From Bacteroidales bacterium (GTDB lineage: Bacteria > Bacteroidota > Bacteroidia > Bacteroidales > B18-G4), in the NCBI GenBank assembly GCA_030618905.1, contig JAUXCL010000007.1, positions 1 to 29,510 of the forward strand: 29,510 bases of DNA, written 5' to 3'. Positions within the stretch are counted from its first letter, which is position 1, and each line of letters starts with the position of its first letter. The notes beneath the pieces were generated by a model. It saw only the letters and a list, made by a program, of their open reading frames with translations, ran no database searches and was not told the origin of the DNA. Made by a program: the position numbers and the translations under genes. Shown here piece after piece: positions 1 through 8,512 of this stretch.

Positions 1-177
1 CATGTTATCAAACCAGGTGTCTTTTTGATGATTCACAACCAGGAAAAAACAGAGATAAAAAAAAGTGCTGAAAAGCTCATTGCAATGGCTGACCAGGTGA
101 TCACAAGACAGGATGACAAACTAGATTTTGATGTAAATAGGATATATATTGAACAAGCAAAGTGGAAGATGAAATAG
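1..177 (+). CDS. C-terminal fragment of an unidentified protein
   Basis: Frame 1 is open from the first base of the window to a TAG at 175-177, giving the last 58 residues of a protein whose start lies outside. The fragment is charged and helical-looking, ends in Lys-Met-Lys, and has no motif that I recognise. It stops 6 bp before the convergent end of the multiheme cytochrome gene, the kind of spacing expected for two real convergent genes. An in-frame ATG exists at 28, but with an open frame to the edge there is no reason to start there. Function unknown; it could also be a chance open frame, though its residue use looks protein-like. Confidence 0.5.
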   Translation, partial: HVIKPGVFLMIHNQEKTEIKKSAEKLIAMADQVITRQDDKLDFDVNRIYIEQAKWKMK

Positions 178-183
178 CATAGG

Positions 184-2922
184 CTACCAGGCCGGAAGAA
201 TGCAGGCTCCGGTCCGCCTGTCAAATACCCCTTGAAAATCAGTTAAACTCTGTACCATCACCGCATCGTGCTCATCATGACAGCTAAGGCAGGCTCCAAC
301 CATCAATATCTTTCTTTGCTCTTCAATACTGAAAGGACGGATATTATCCCGTGTCGATCCAGGCGAATTACTTTCACTTAAAAAAGCGATCCAGGCATCT
401 TCGGGTAAACCATCATGTTCATTCGCTGCATATTGAGGCGTGAATTCCCATTTCCCCGTACTTCCTTCGATCATATAGACCAACTCGCCCCTTCCATAGC
501 CAATCGCAAGCGGATCATTATGACAGGATTTACAGCTGCGGCCCTCAATACTCGTTGTATGCGCTGAAACAGGGGCAAAAAGCCTGTGGAATAGCAATTT
601 ATCAGCTTTTTGGTCAAAGCTTCCTATATCTATGCTCATGATCATCCCCGGTGTCACGGTAATGATAGATTTTGAATGTGCATTGGAATCTTCAGGATAA
701 TACCTCACACCAAGGGTAGGTTTTTCCGCCAAAAACCGGCCTGCATATTCGATCCAGGTACCTTTTCGTTCCCGGTCTGCCAGGAGGTCATAGCCTTGTT
801 GCTGCTGATCAAATTCATTATGACAACCTATACATTGTGGTGTCCAGGCCGTATGGCAGCTTTCACATGTCAGGTCAGCATGAGCAAGTGTTGACGTACA
901 CACTGTTTTAGGTGGATTAAGCGCTAAAACCTTGCCTGAGTTTTTCAATACCAGGGAAGCATTGCCCGATGCTGAAATAAAAGTATTCAACAGCGGATAC
1001 TGATGCTTTTTTGTGAAATGAAAACCTTGAATTATGGTATCAAAGCTTCTGAGCTTGATGATTTTTTGCGACTCCGGATCGAGTTCGCTATAAGTAATTT
1101 TTTCAGGGATATCCTGAAAATGACAATCCTCACATTGAATACTGACAGCTTCTTCTTTATGCAGGTATAAATTTCCATCCCCCATCAGCTCATAGGAATT
1201 ATGGCAATCGATACACTCCATCCCTGCTTTATGGTGAACATCTGCCTGGATAAATTCAAAAACGCGTTTATCCTGTAACACCCTGTACCCGGGTTGATTA
1301 TTGACATTTCCTTCTTCAAGTAAGGTCTCATGCCATCCTTCATAACTGGTAGATATCCTGCCGGAACGACTATGGCAACCAAAACAATGATCATTTGAAA
1401 CTTTAATATCCATGGATGGATGGATGCGTATGAGGAAAGTGTCCTTCTCTAAAGAACCTGAATAAGCATATAATGCTTTCAGTGCTTCTTCACTGTATGA
1501 CAAATGACATGCATTACAGCCTCCTCCTCTTGACAACTGGTCAATCGCACCAAACTTGAGTTTTTCCTTTCCCAGGTGGCAACGTGCACACAAGTTTCGC
1601 AAATGCTCATCAGCCGGCGAATGGCCAATCTCCCGAATATCAGACAAAACCGACAATTGATCCGATTCACCAAATACGAAGCGATCAACGCTCACAATGC
1701 CGCTTAATGTGCTCATCATACTACCCTGTATCCGTGTGGAAATCTCCGGGTGGCAATCGATGGAACCACATGTTCTGCTTGCCTGGTCAAGATTGCCCGG
1801 AATCAGGATCATGGCATGATGGGCCTGGTCTTTATCAGGGGTAAAAGGGTTTCCCAGGTGACAGGAAGAGCAACCAATGGCCATGGGATCATGTGAGGCA
1901 GAGAGTCCGGCCACATTGCCATGGCAGCTCACACATCCTTCCCTCCTACCCAACACCTGCAATACCTGTACTGTATCAGCAAGGTCAAAATACTGCCCTG
2001 GTTTAATGGGATCTGGCCTGAATGGGAAATAGGCTTCCCTGACATTCCATGTCCAGTTCCAGTTCTCTCCCCTGAAAAAATAACCTGTAAGGGTGAATCC
2101 CAGGTATAAAATAAAAAAGCCCAACATCACTGATTTTGAGATTTTTCCCTTCAGGGGTTTCATCCCTTTCACCCAGTATAAAACAAAAAACAGGATCAGC
2201 AATGCGATGAGTAACAGCACCGGCCGGCTTGTCCAGTGGAGTATTTCCTGCAAGCCCAGGAAATACCAGGGACCTTTTACAAGATTCTGTAGATTATCGT
2301 GCAGCGGTGCCTGGAAAAAATAACTGAAGACAAGGATGATGAGGCTGGTAAAGATCAAGGTTGACACCCTGGCCCAGATGCTTTTGGCATGCTCCACAAT
2401 AATAATCACCAGGAAAATGCTTGCCGTAGCGATATGGTGAACATAAATGAGCTGAAATGAGTCTGATTTTCCCAGCAATGAAAATGCCAGGAGTTCGCCG
2501 ATTAAAGGAATCTGCGATAACAGTGAATCGAATATCCTTCTGGCTTGCATGCTGTCAGCATCCCCTTTAAGAATAAAGCCTGAAAGCATCACATAAAAGA
2601 TGAAGAAGATGGCAATGACCAGGCGTAACCATACACCATTTTTCACCTGTGATTCAGTTGACCGGTAGAGATGATCCCAGAAGTGCAGGATGGTAAATAT
2701 CAAAAAACCCTGTGCACTCCAATAGTGCAGATTGCGAAAGAGTACCGCACCGGGACTGGTCAGTAAAAAATAACTGATTGAATCATAAGGATTTGATACA
2801 TCAAATGGAATAGCCAGGAATACACCTGAAATCAAGCAGACAAGCATGGATGCCATAGCAATGGCCCCATATGTATCATACAAAAACCTATTTTCAAATC
2901 TCTTTAAAAAGCTCAATGTCAA
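184..2922 (-). CDS. Cytochrome b (quinol-oxidising type) fused to dodecaheme c-type cytochrome
   Basis: The 912-residue protein has two parts. Residues about 1-285 are a membrane cytochrome b of the bc1/b6f family: hydrophobic helices carry two His pairs, H66/H80 (13 apart) and H163/H178 (14 apart; H162 is also present), the classical ligands of two b hemes. A second helical part at 186-285 includes a Gly-Pro-Trp-Tyr stretch near 217-220 in the place of the PEWY loop. From residue 330 to the C-terminus there are 11 CXXCH motifs plus one CX4CH (Cys-Gly-Ser-Ile-Asp-Cys-His), so up to 12 covalent c hemes, presumably on the outer face of the inner membrane. The Rieske gene lies 15 bp upstream on the same strand, so the two probably form one quinol:cytochrome c complex. 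Electrons would move between menaquinol, the Rieske centre, the b hemes and the c-heme chain; direction and final partner are inference. Known families often encode the b and multiheme c parts as separate proteins. Confidence 0.9.
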   Translation of the reverse strand: MTLSFLKRFENRFLYDTYGAIAMASMLVCLISGVFLAIPFDVSNPYDSISYFLLTSPGAVLFRNLHYWSAQGFLIFTILHFWDHLYRSTESQVKNGVWLRLVIAIFFIFYVMLSGFILKGDADSMQARRIFDSLLSQIPLIGELLAFSLLGKSDSFQLIYVHHIATASIFLVIIIVEHAKSIWARVSTLIFTSLIILVFSYFFQAPLHDNLQNLVKGPWYFLGLQEILHWTSRPVLLLIALLILFFVLYWVKGMKPLKGKISKSVMLGFFILYLGFTLTGYFFRGENWNWTWNVREAYFPFRPDPIKPGQYFDLADTVQVLQVLGRREGCVSCHGNVAGLSASHDPMAIGCSSCHLGNPFTPDKDQAHHAMILIPGNLDQASRTCGSIDCHPEISTRIQGSMMSTLSGIVSVDRFVFGESDQLSVLSDIREIGHSPADEHLRNLCARCHLGKEKLKFGAIDQLSRGGGCNACHLSYSEEALKALYAYSGSLEKDTFLIRIHPSMDIKVSNDHCFGCHSRSGRISTSYEGWHETLLEEGNVNNQPGYRVLQDKRVFEFIQADVHHKAGMECIDCHNSYELMGDGNLYLHKEEAVSIQCEDCHFQDIPEKITYSELDPESQKIIKLRSFDTIIQGFHFTKKHQYPLLNTFISASGNASLVLKNSGKVLALNPPKTVCTSTLAHADLTCESCHTAWTPQCIGCHNEFDQQQQGYDLLADRERKGTWIEYAGRFLAEKPTLGVRYYPEDSNAHSKSIITVTPGMIMSIDIGSFDQKADKLLFHRLFAPVSAHTTSIEGRSCKSCHNDPLAIGYGRGELVYMIEGSTGKWEFTPQYAANEHDGLPEDAWIAFLSESNSPGSTRDNIRPFSIEEQRKILMVGACLSCHDEHDAVMVQSLTDFQGVFDRRTGACILPAW

Positions 2923-2937
2923 TGCATTTATGCTAAA

Positions 2938-3393
2938 TTACAAATTAACAATCACCAGATCCTTGCTTCTATCCATCCTGAAAGATAGTTTTTTCAAAGC
3001 TTTAACAGCTGGTCCGTTAAGTGGGCTTCCATTCTTGTCAAAACTGGATCCGTGGCAGGCACAAACCAGTTTTCCCTCAATTTCACGATTGATCTTGCAA
3101 CCAAGATGGGTGCATTTTGATAAAAATATTTTAAGCTCATCATCTTCTCTGAAAATAATCACCTGATCATGAAAGCTAAATCCCTGTGGAATAGCCCCCT
3201 CAGGTATCTGAATTGCTTTTGGTTTAGTTTTTATTGCTTCCCCTCCAACCAGTTCATTCCAGGCATAAATCACCGGGGCCAATAAGATCAGCCCGCCATA
3301 CCTGACGAATTTTCTTCTCGATATGCTTTTAAATTTATTCAAAATCAGCTCACTATTTTGGTGCTTAAATTCATCAGAAAACACTAACCTCAC
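2938..3393 (-). CDS. Rieske [2Fe-2S] protein of a quinol-oxidising complex
   Basis: This 151-residue protein has the two Rieske boxes: Cys-Thr-His-Leu-Gly-Cys (C94, H96, C99) and Cys-Ala-Cys-His-Gly-Ser-Ser (C111, C113, H114). C94/H96/C111/H114 are the cluster ligands and C99/C113 the disulfide pair typical of high-potential bc1/b6f Rieske proteins. An Arg-Arg-Lys-Phe motif at about 26-29 followed by a single hydrophobic helix (33-46) looks like a Tat signal kept as a membrane anchor. The start is uncertain: the longest frame uses GTG at 3393; a second GTG lies at 3384 behind a GAGG, and no ATG lies before the Tat motif. It is the first gene of a pair with the cytochrome b-multiheme c gene, 15 bp downstream, and is divergent from the molybdoenzyme cluster. 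Confidence 0.9.
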   Translation of the reverse strand: MRLVFSDEFKHQNSELILNKFKSISRRKFVRYGGLILLAPVIYAWNELVGGEAIKTKPKAIQIPEGAIPQGFSFHDQVIIFREDDELKIFLSKCTHLGCKINREIEGKLVCACHGSSFDKNGSPLNGPAVKALKKLSFRMDRSKDLVIVNL

Positions 3394-3545
3394 TGAGGCT
3401 ATTTCCCGCTGGTAAATTTAAGCTAATTTAAACTTTTCCGGTAAGGTTTCAAAAGCAAGTATGAGACTTCCATAATGTTGACCTTGCGCAGTCTTTTTAT
3501 TGAGCAAATACGTGAAATAAAAATCAACCATCTTTAATGTTCCTC

Positions 3546-3553
3546 TATATTTG
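3546..3553 (+). promoter_or_regulatory. Candidate -7 box upstream of the molybdoenzyme cluster
   Basis: TATATTTG fits the Bacteroidota primary-sigma -7 consensus TAnnTTTG and lies 37 bp before the ATG at 3591, which gives a short leader. I see no good TTTG at the expected -33 position, which would suit an activator-dependent promoter. The 197-bp divergent region 3394-3590 also holds an AT-rich inverted repeat, TAAATT-N6-AATTTA, at 3413-3430, near the Rieske start. Confidence 0.45.
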
Positions 3554-3590
3554 CACCACAATATGTTAATAATCCGGAAAATCACTTTTT

Positions 3591-5837
3591 ATGGGTTCAA
3601 GAAGAGATTTCATTAAGATATCGGCATTAGGTGCTGCCGGGGTTGCTATGGCCGGCGGCACTTATTCCATATTGAAAAATTCAAATGTTTTTGGTCAGAC
3701 CGATCAGCCTGTCAATCCCGGCAAATATGCCAAAAGATTTCCTACTTACTGCGAAGTATGTTTCTGGAAATGTGCAGGATGGGTATATACTGATGATGAA
3801 GGAAAGATCCAGAAGATCATTGGTAATGAAGAAGATCCGCATTGCAATGGCAGGTTATGCCCAAGGGGTACCGGTGGAGTTGGGATGTATTACGATACCG
3901 ACCGCTTGAAAACTCCATTGATTCGAGAGACTGAAAATGGGAAACAAATTTTCAGGGAGGCCACCTGGGATGAGGCATTGGATGTTGTAGCGAAGAACAT
4001 GAAAAAGATTGCCGAGAAATACGGACCTGAAAGCATGGCTTTATTTTATCATGGTTCTCCAGGCCATTATTTAGGTCACCTGATGAAAGCATATGGTTCC
4101 GGCAATAAGGTAGCCCCTTCCTATGCACAATGCCGTGGCCCCAGGGAAGTTGGATTTGCAGCAACTTTTGGAGGCGGAGTCGGATCACCGGAACCGACCG
4201 ATATTCGCGATACCAAATGCCTGGTACTGATCGGGTCACACATCGGTGAGAACATGCACAACAGCCAGGTACAGGAAATGTCGGACGCCATTGACAAAGG
4301 AGCCACCATCATTACAGTCGACCCGAGGTATTCAACAGCAGCCAGTAAATCAAAGTATTGGTTGCCCATCAAACCCTCAACCGATCTTGCGCTGTTAATG
4401 GCCTGGATCAATGTCATCATCAATGAACAGCTGTATGACAAGGCCTATGTTGAGCAGTATGCTTTTGGTTTTGAGCAATTAAAAGAACATGTCAAAACCA
4501 TGACTCCGGAATGGGCTTACGGGATCACTACCATCAAACCGGATGTAATCCGAAAAACAGCATGGGAAATGGCCAAAGCCTCTCCTTCCGTGATCGTACA
4601 TCCTGGCAGGCATGTTACCTGGTATGGTGATGACACCCAGCGCTCGAGGGCCATAGCCATTCTCAATGCATTACTTGGTTCATGGGGACGCAGAGGTGGT
4701 TTTTATTTCAAGGAAAGTGCATCACTGCCACATTATCCCCACCCACCCTACCCCAAATACAAATGGGGATGGAAAGAAACACTGAATGGCAAATATAAAT
4801 TTGCCGGCCTGGCCGTTGCCAATGCCATGATCGACGCTTCCTTACCTTCTCCTGAGAATAAACACCAGATTCATGGCTGGATGGTAGCCGGAACAAATTT
4901 GCCGCTGACCATGCCAGAGAAAGAAAAATTAAAGAAGGCCATGGACGAGCTCGATTTTCTCGCGGTAGTTGACACCATGCCGATGGATATCACCGGATAT
5001 GCAGATGTGGTGCTGCCAGAATGTACTTATCTGGAAAGATACGACGACATCCGTGTTTCTCCAAACAGGGAGCCAAACTATGCCTTAAGGATGCCTGCAT
5101 CAGAACCTTTGTATGATACAAAACCCGCATGGTGGATTGCCAAGCAATTAGGCCATAAACTGGGACTGGATGAATATTTTGATTATGACGATTATAAGGA
5201 AGTCCTCGACTGGCAATTACAGCAAGTAGGTTCTTCGCTTGAGGAAATGGAAAAAATCGGGTTTATGAAGCTGGATCGGGAAGGAGGAGGATTGTACCTC
5301 AGGCCTGGTGAGCCCTATGAATTCAATACCAATACCGGTAAGATTGAATTGTACTCTACTGAATTTGCAGCGGAAGGATTTGACCCCATGCCGGTCTTTA
5401 CACAACACCCGGAGCCACCCGATGGCTTCTATCGTTTAATATACGGACGTGCACCAATGCACACTTTCGGCCGTACCGCCAATAATCCCAACCTGAACGA
5501 TTTGATGGACGAGAATTCCGTTTGGATCAACCCTAAAGTTGCAAGAGTATGGGATTTTCAGCATGGGCAATACATCTGGTTGAAGAACCAGGATGGCATC
5601 ATTTCAAGCTTCCCGATCAAAATACGCATCACTGAAAGGATCAGGTGGGACTCGGTGTATATGGTACATGGATTCGGGCATACCAATAAAAAACTTACCC
5701 GCTCTTATGGTAAGGGAGCCAGCGACTCCCAACTGATCACCAATGTGATGATAGACCCCATGATGGGTGGAACCGGAATGAGGGGGAATTTTGTGACCTT
5801 ATTGACAGAAAACCAAAGAGAGGAGGCTAAGTCATGA
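3591..5837 (+). CDS. Molybdopterin oxidoreductase catalytic subunit, PsrA/PhsA family
   Basis: A 748-residue member of the DMSO reductase superfamily. The N-terminus has a Tat signal (Gly-Ser-Arg-Arg-Asp-Phe-Ile-Lys, R4 R5) followed by a hydrophobic stretch, so it is exported folded. A [4Fe-4S] site is formed by C54, C57, C61 and C90 (C-x2-C-x3-C-x28-C, ending in CPRG). C181 in Gln-Cys-Arg-Gly-Pro is at the place of the Cys that ligates Mo in polysulfide/thiosulfate reductases. The C-terminal region has the usual molybdopterin dinucleotide-binding fold (from about residue 610). It heads a cluster with a four-cluster ferredoxin and an NrfD membrane subunit, the PsrABC/PhsABC layout, and sulfur transporters and rhodanese-like genes follow. 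Substrate (polysulfide, thiosulfate, tetrathionate, sulfite) cannot be fixed from sequence; arsenic- or selenium-using relatives also exist. It overlaps the next gene by 4 bp (ATGA). Confidence 0.93.
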   Translation: MGSRRDFIKISALGAAGVAMAGGTYSILKNSNVFGQTDQPVNPGKYAKRFPTYCEVCFWKCAGWVYTDDEGKIQKIIGNEEDPHCNGRLCPRGTGGVGMYYDTDRLKTPLIRETENGKQIFREATWDEALDVVAKNMKKIAEKYGPESMALFYHGSPGHYLGHLMKAYGSGNKVAPSYAQCRGPREVGFAATFGGGVGSPEPTDIRDTKCLVLIGSHIGENMHNSQVQEMSDAIDKGATIITVDPRYSTAASKSKYWLPIKPSTDLALLMAWINVIINEQLYDKAYVEQYAFGFEQLKEHVKTMTPEWAYGITTIKPDVIRKTAWEMAKASPSVIVHPGRHVTWYGDDTQRSRAIAILNALLGSWGRRGGFYFKESASLPHYPHPPYPKYKWGWKETLNGKYKFAGLAVANAMIDASLPSPENKHQIHGWMVAGTNLPLTMPEKEKLKKAMDELDFLAVVDTMPMDITGYADVVLPECTYLERYDDIRVSPNREPNYALRMPASEPLYDTKPAWWIAKQLGHKLGLDEYFDYDDYKEVLDWQLQQVGSSLEEMEKIGFMKLDREGGGLYLRPGEPYEFNTNTGKIELYSTEFAAEGFDPMPVFTQHPEPPDGFYRLIYGRAPMHTFGRTANNPNLNDLMDENSVWINPKVARVWDFQHGQYIWLKNQDGIISSFPIKIRITERIRWDSVYMVHGFGHTNKKLTRSYGKGASDSQLITNVMIDPMMGGTGMRGNFVTLLTENQREEAKS

Positions 5838-6367
5838 GATACGCAATGGCAATTGATACCAAGAAATGCGTAGGCTGCAGCGATTGTGTGGTGGCCTGTC
5901 AGACCGAGAACAATGTACCCATAGGCTACTGCCGCGACTGGGTCACTGAAACAGTTGATGGATCCTATCCAAATATTGAGATGGAGATCAGGTCGGAACG
6001 CTGCAACCATTGTGAGAATTCACCATGCGTACGCTGCTGTCCCACAGGTGCAAGCCATATCGTCGAGGGGGGCATCGTGCTGGTTACACCCAATAAGTGC
6101 ATTGGCTGTGGCGCCTGTATCGAATCATGTCCTTATGATGCCCGCTATTCGCATCCTGAAGGGCATGTTGATAAATGCACCTTTTGTGTACACAGGATAC
6201 CTAAAGGATTAGATCCTGCCTGTGTTTCGGTTTGTCCAACAAAGTGTATGTACTTTGGTGACCTTGACGATCCTGACAGTGCCGTTTCAAAAGCGCTCAG
6301 GAATCGTAAATACAAGGTATTGGCACCTGAAGCAGGTACCCAACCACAGATTTTTTACATGGTTTAA
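5834..6367 (+). CDS. Four-cluster [4Fe-4S] ferredoxin subunit, PsrB/PhsB type
   Basis: 177 residues with four cysteine groups: Cys-Val-Gly-Cys-Ser-Asp-Cys near residue 12; the CNHC...CVRCCP group in the middle; Cys-Ile-Gly-Cys-Gly-Ala-Cys; and a last CTFC...CVSVCPTKC group. This is the usual arrangement for four [4Fe-4S] clusters that wire the molybdenum subunit to the membrane quinone subunit. It has no signal peptide, as expected for a subunit carried through the Tat system with its partner. A perfect AGGAGG at 5821-5826, inside the end of the preceding gene, sets the ATG at 5834, and the stop/start overlap ATGA implies translational coupling. Confidence 0.95.
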   Translation: MRYAMAIDTKKCVGCSDCVVACQTENNVPIGYCRDWVTETVDGSYPNIEMEIRSERCNHCENSPCVRCCPTGASHIVEGGIVLVTPNKCIGCGACIESCPYDARYSHPEGHVDKCTFCVHRIPKGLDPACVSVCPTKCMYFGDLDDPDSAVSKALRNRKYKVLAPEAGTQPQIFYMV

Positions 6368-6389
6368 AACATTTAACGCTTCAATAATT

Positions 6390-7331
6390 ATGAGAGAAGA
6401 ATTAATCATAAGCGGCCGAATGAACCCGGGGATAGACCCCCATTTGCATGTCTGGCACTGGCCCATACCTGTTTATCTTTTCCTGGGTGGACTGGCAGCA
6501 GGAATCCTTTTCTTTGCTGCATTATATACCATTCTTGGCAAAGAGAAAGAGATGCCTACGGCTGTGAAATGGTCTACATTCGTTGTCCCTGGCGTGCTGA
6601 CCATTGGCCTGATGGCCTTATTTTATGATTTGAAGCATCAGCTCTTCTTCTGGCAACTTTATACTACAGTCAGGATTGAATCGCCCATGTCATGGGGTGC
6701 CTGGGTACTGATGATCATCACACCTTTATCCATCGTCTGGTCTGCCAGCTATATTAAAGAAGCCATTCCCGGATGGAAATGGAAATTTAAGATTTTTGAT
6801 GTCATGGAGGTCTATGTCTCCAAATACAGGAAAGCACTTGCCTGGCTGATGATTACCCTGTCCATCATCCTTGGAATATATACCGGGATATTGCTCTCTG
6901 CATTTAATGCAAGGCCGCTGTGGAATACTTCAATATTAGGGCCTTTGTTCCTGGTTTCAGGTTTGTCGACGGGGGCCGCAACGATCATGCTGATGTCAAG
7001 GGATCACCTGGAAAGAAAGATGATGAGTAAAATCGACTTGTTGCTCATTGGTATAGAGATATTCCTGATCGTTCACCTGTTTATGGGTTTCCTGGCCAGC
7101 TCCCAGGTACAGATTGAAGCTGCTGAGTTATTCCTTGGCGGCCAATTTACCGTTGCATTCTGGGTCTTCGTAATGACCCTGGGCCTGGTATTTCCTGCTA
7201 TCCTGGAAATCCTCGAGCTGCTGGGGTATAAAATCCCTGTAGTTGTTCCAGCCCTGCTTATCCTTTTTGGCGGACTGGCATTCAGGCTCATCATGGTGGA
7301 AGCAGGCCAGCTCACAAGGTATTTATATTAG
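6390..7331 (+). CDS. nrfD: NrfD/PsrC-family quinone-reacting membrane subunit
   Basis: About eight hydrophobic helices over 313 residues, with the early Trp-His-Trp-Pro-Ile-Pro-Val-Tyr-Leu-Phe-Leu-Gly-Gly stretch typical of NrfD/PsrC proteins. These exchange electrons between the menaquinone pool and the ferredoxin subunit. The frame is open further upstream to an ATG at 6222, but that extension would lie almost wholly inside the ferredoxin gene. The ATG at 6390, 22 bp after that gene, gives the family's usual N-terminus, so I chose it. Third gene of the PsrABC-like module; the next gene follows after 29 bp. Confidence 0.93.
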   Translation: MREELIISGRMNPGIDPHLHVWHWPIPVYLFLGGLAAGILFFAALYTILGKEKEMPTAVKWSTFVVPGVLTIGLMALFYDLKHQLFFWQLYTTVRIESPMSWGAWVLMIITPLSIVWSASYIKEAIPGWKWKFKIFDVMEVYVSKYRKALAWLMITLSIILGIYTGILLSAFNARPLWNTSILGPLFLVSGLSTGAATIMLMSRDHLERKMMSKIDLLLIGIEIFLIVHLFMGFLASSQVQIEAAELFLGGQFTVAFWVFVMTLGLVFPAILEILELLGYKIPVVVPALLILFGGLAFRLIMVEAGQLTRYLY

Positions 7332-7360
7332 TTATGCTAAACTATTAACGGGATTTTCAA

Positions 7361-7891
7361 ATGAATAAAGCAACAACAGAAAGAAGCAAAAGGTATTTAA
7401 ACCCTTACTTCGGTGGTGTCATGCTTGGCCTGGTGCTCCTGCTTACCTTTTACATTACAGGAAGAGGCCTCGGGGCCAGTGGAGCAGCAAAAAGTACGGT
7501 TGTGGCAGCAGTGAATAAAGTAGCTCCAAAACATGCCAGCGAATCAGCATATTACAGCCTGTTTATCAGTGATGAAAAACATCCTATGAACAACTGGCTG
7601 GTATTCCAGGTTATGGGTGTTCTGGCCGGCGCTTTCCTTTCAGGAGCCCTGGCAGGCAGATTAAAACCCACGGTTGAACATTCACCAAAGATCACTTCCA
7701 GAACCCGGTTGATCATGGCTGGTTTTGGGGGACTGCTCTTTGGCATAGGTTCACAGCTTGGCCGGGGATGTACCAGTGGTGCCGCATTGAGTGGAATGGC
7801 ATCCATGGCCACCGCAGGATTCTTAACCACATTCGCCATTTTTGGCACTGCATACATATTTGCATACTTTTTTAGAAAATTTTGGATATAA
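7361..7891 (+). CDS. YeeE/YedE-family sulfur transporter, first half-size protein
   Basis: A 176-residue integral membrane protein with several hydrophobic helices and the signature Gly-Arg-Gly-Cys-Thr-Ser-Gly (C137), followed by Ala-Leu-Ser-Gly-Met-Ala. YeeE/YedE proteins (TsuA) import thiosulfate, and conserved Cys residues along the pore are thought to relay the sulfur compound. Full-length members have about 350 residues and two similar halves; here the halves are separate genes, this one first. The second half starts 19 bp downstream. Its place between a PsrABC-like module and rhodanese-like genes supports a role in moving a sulfur compound. Substrate and direction are not shown by the sequence. 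Confidence 0.88.
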   Translation: MNKATTERSKRYLNPYFGGVMLGLVLLLTFYITGRGLGASGAAKSTVVAAVNKVAPKHASESAYYSLFISDEKHPMNNWLVFQVMGVLAGAFLSGALAGRLKPTVEHSPKITSRTRLIMAGFGGLLFGIGSQLGRGCTSGAALSGMASMATAGFLTTFAIFGTAYIFAYFFRKFWI

Positions 7892-7910
7892 ATCAATTAA
7901 AATCAATGAT

Positions 7911-8501
7911 ATGGGACCATTAATTCCCCTGGGTGTTATCGACGCCAACTGGAACCTTGTAATAGCCGTTTTCCTTGGAATGGCTTTTGGATATGTCATG
8001 GAATCCTCAGGGTTCTCATCCTCCAGAAAACTCATCGGTGTTTTTTACGGATACGATTTTACTGTCCTGCGGGTATTCTTTTCAGCCGCTATTACAGCCG
8101 GTATAGGAATGATATATTTTCATTATTTCGGCTGGCTCGACCTGGGCATGATCTATGTTAATTCGACTTACCTCTGGGGTACACTAATAGGTGGTGCTGT
8201 CATGGGACTGGGATTCATCATGGGCGGATATTGCCCCGGCACCAGTTATTGTGGAGTAGCGATTGGCAAGATCGATGCCATGGTATTTACCGGAGGTATG
8301 TTGCTGGGTATATTCCTTTTCTCAGAAGTATTCACCTGGTTCCAACCCATCTATGAGAGTAATGCCTATGGCCCGGTGAAAGTTTATGATTCTTTAGGTA
8401 TCTCTGCCAGTGTGTTTATTTTTGGATTGATCATCGTTGCGCTGCTGCTATTTGTTATAGTAACCCGAATCGAAAAAAGAGTTAAAAAAGTTGAATACTA
8501 A
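7911..8501 (+). CDS. YeeE/YedE-family sulfur transporter, second half-size protein
   Basis: A 196-residue membrane protein with the other signature half, Gly-Gly-Tyr-Cys-Pro-Gly-Thr-Ser-Tyr-Cys (C108, C114). The frame is open upstream to 7842, overlapping the previous gene, but the ATG at 7911 lies 19 bp after that gene's stop and begins just ahead of the first helix, so it is the more likely start. It probably pairs with the preceding half-protein to form one transporter. The C-terminus is a basic cytoplasmic-looking tail. The first rhodanese-like gene follows after 11 bp. Confidence 0.87.
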   Translation: MGPLIPLGVIDANWNLVIAVFLGMAFGYVMESSGFSSSRKLIGVFYGYDFTVLRVFFSAAITAGIGMIYFHYFGWLDLGMIYVNSTYLWGTLIGGAVMGLGFIMGGYCPGTSYCGVAIGKIDAMVFTGGMLLGIFLFSEVFTWFQPIYESNAYGPVKVYDSLGISASVFIFGLIIVALLLFVIVTRIEKRVKKVEY

Positions 8502-8512
8502 TTCATGTTCAG

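Noticed and set aside
184..2922. Small plus-strand open frames opposite the cytochrome gene (for example at 676-894, 1584-1844 and 2093-2323)
   Set aside because: They are antisense shadows with no recognisable protein features, no ribosome site and a strongly supported gene on the other strand.
3490..3530. Possible FNR-like site (TTGA...TCAA) before the Mo enzyme gene
   Set aside because: The half-sites are much too far apart for the TTGAT-N4-ATCAA or TGTGA-N6-TCACA spacing.
6222..6389. N-terminal extension of the NrfD subunit
   Set aside because: It would overlap the ferredoxin gene over most of its length in another frame; the ATG at 6390 gives the normal family start just after that gene.
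7842..7910. Upstream extension of the second YeeE half, overlapping the first
   Set aside because: The residues encoded there are the out-of-frame shadow of the first gene's last helix. A programmed frameshift joining the halves was considered, but each half has its own stop and start 19 bp apart.
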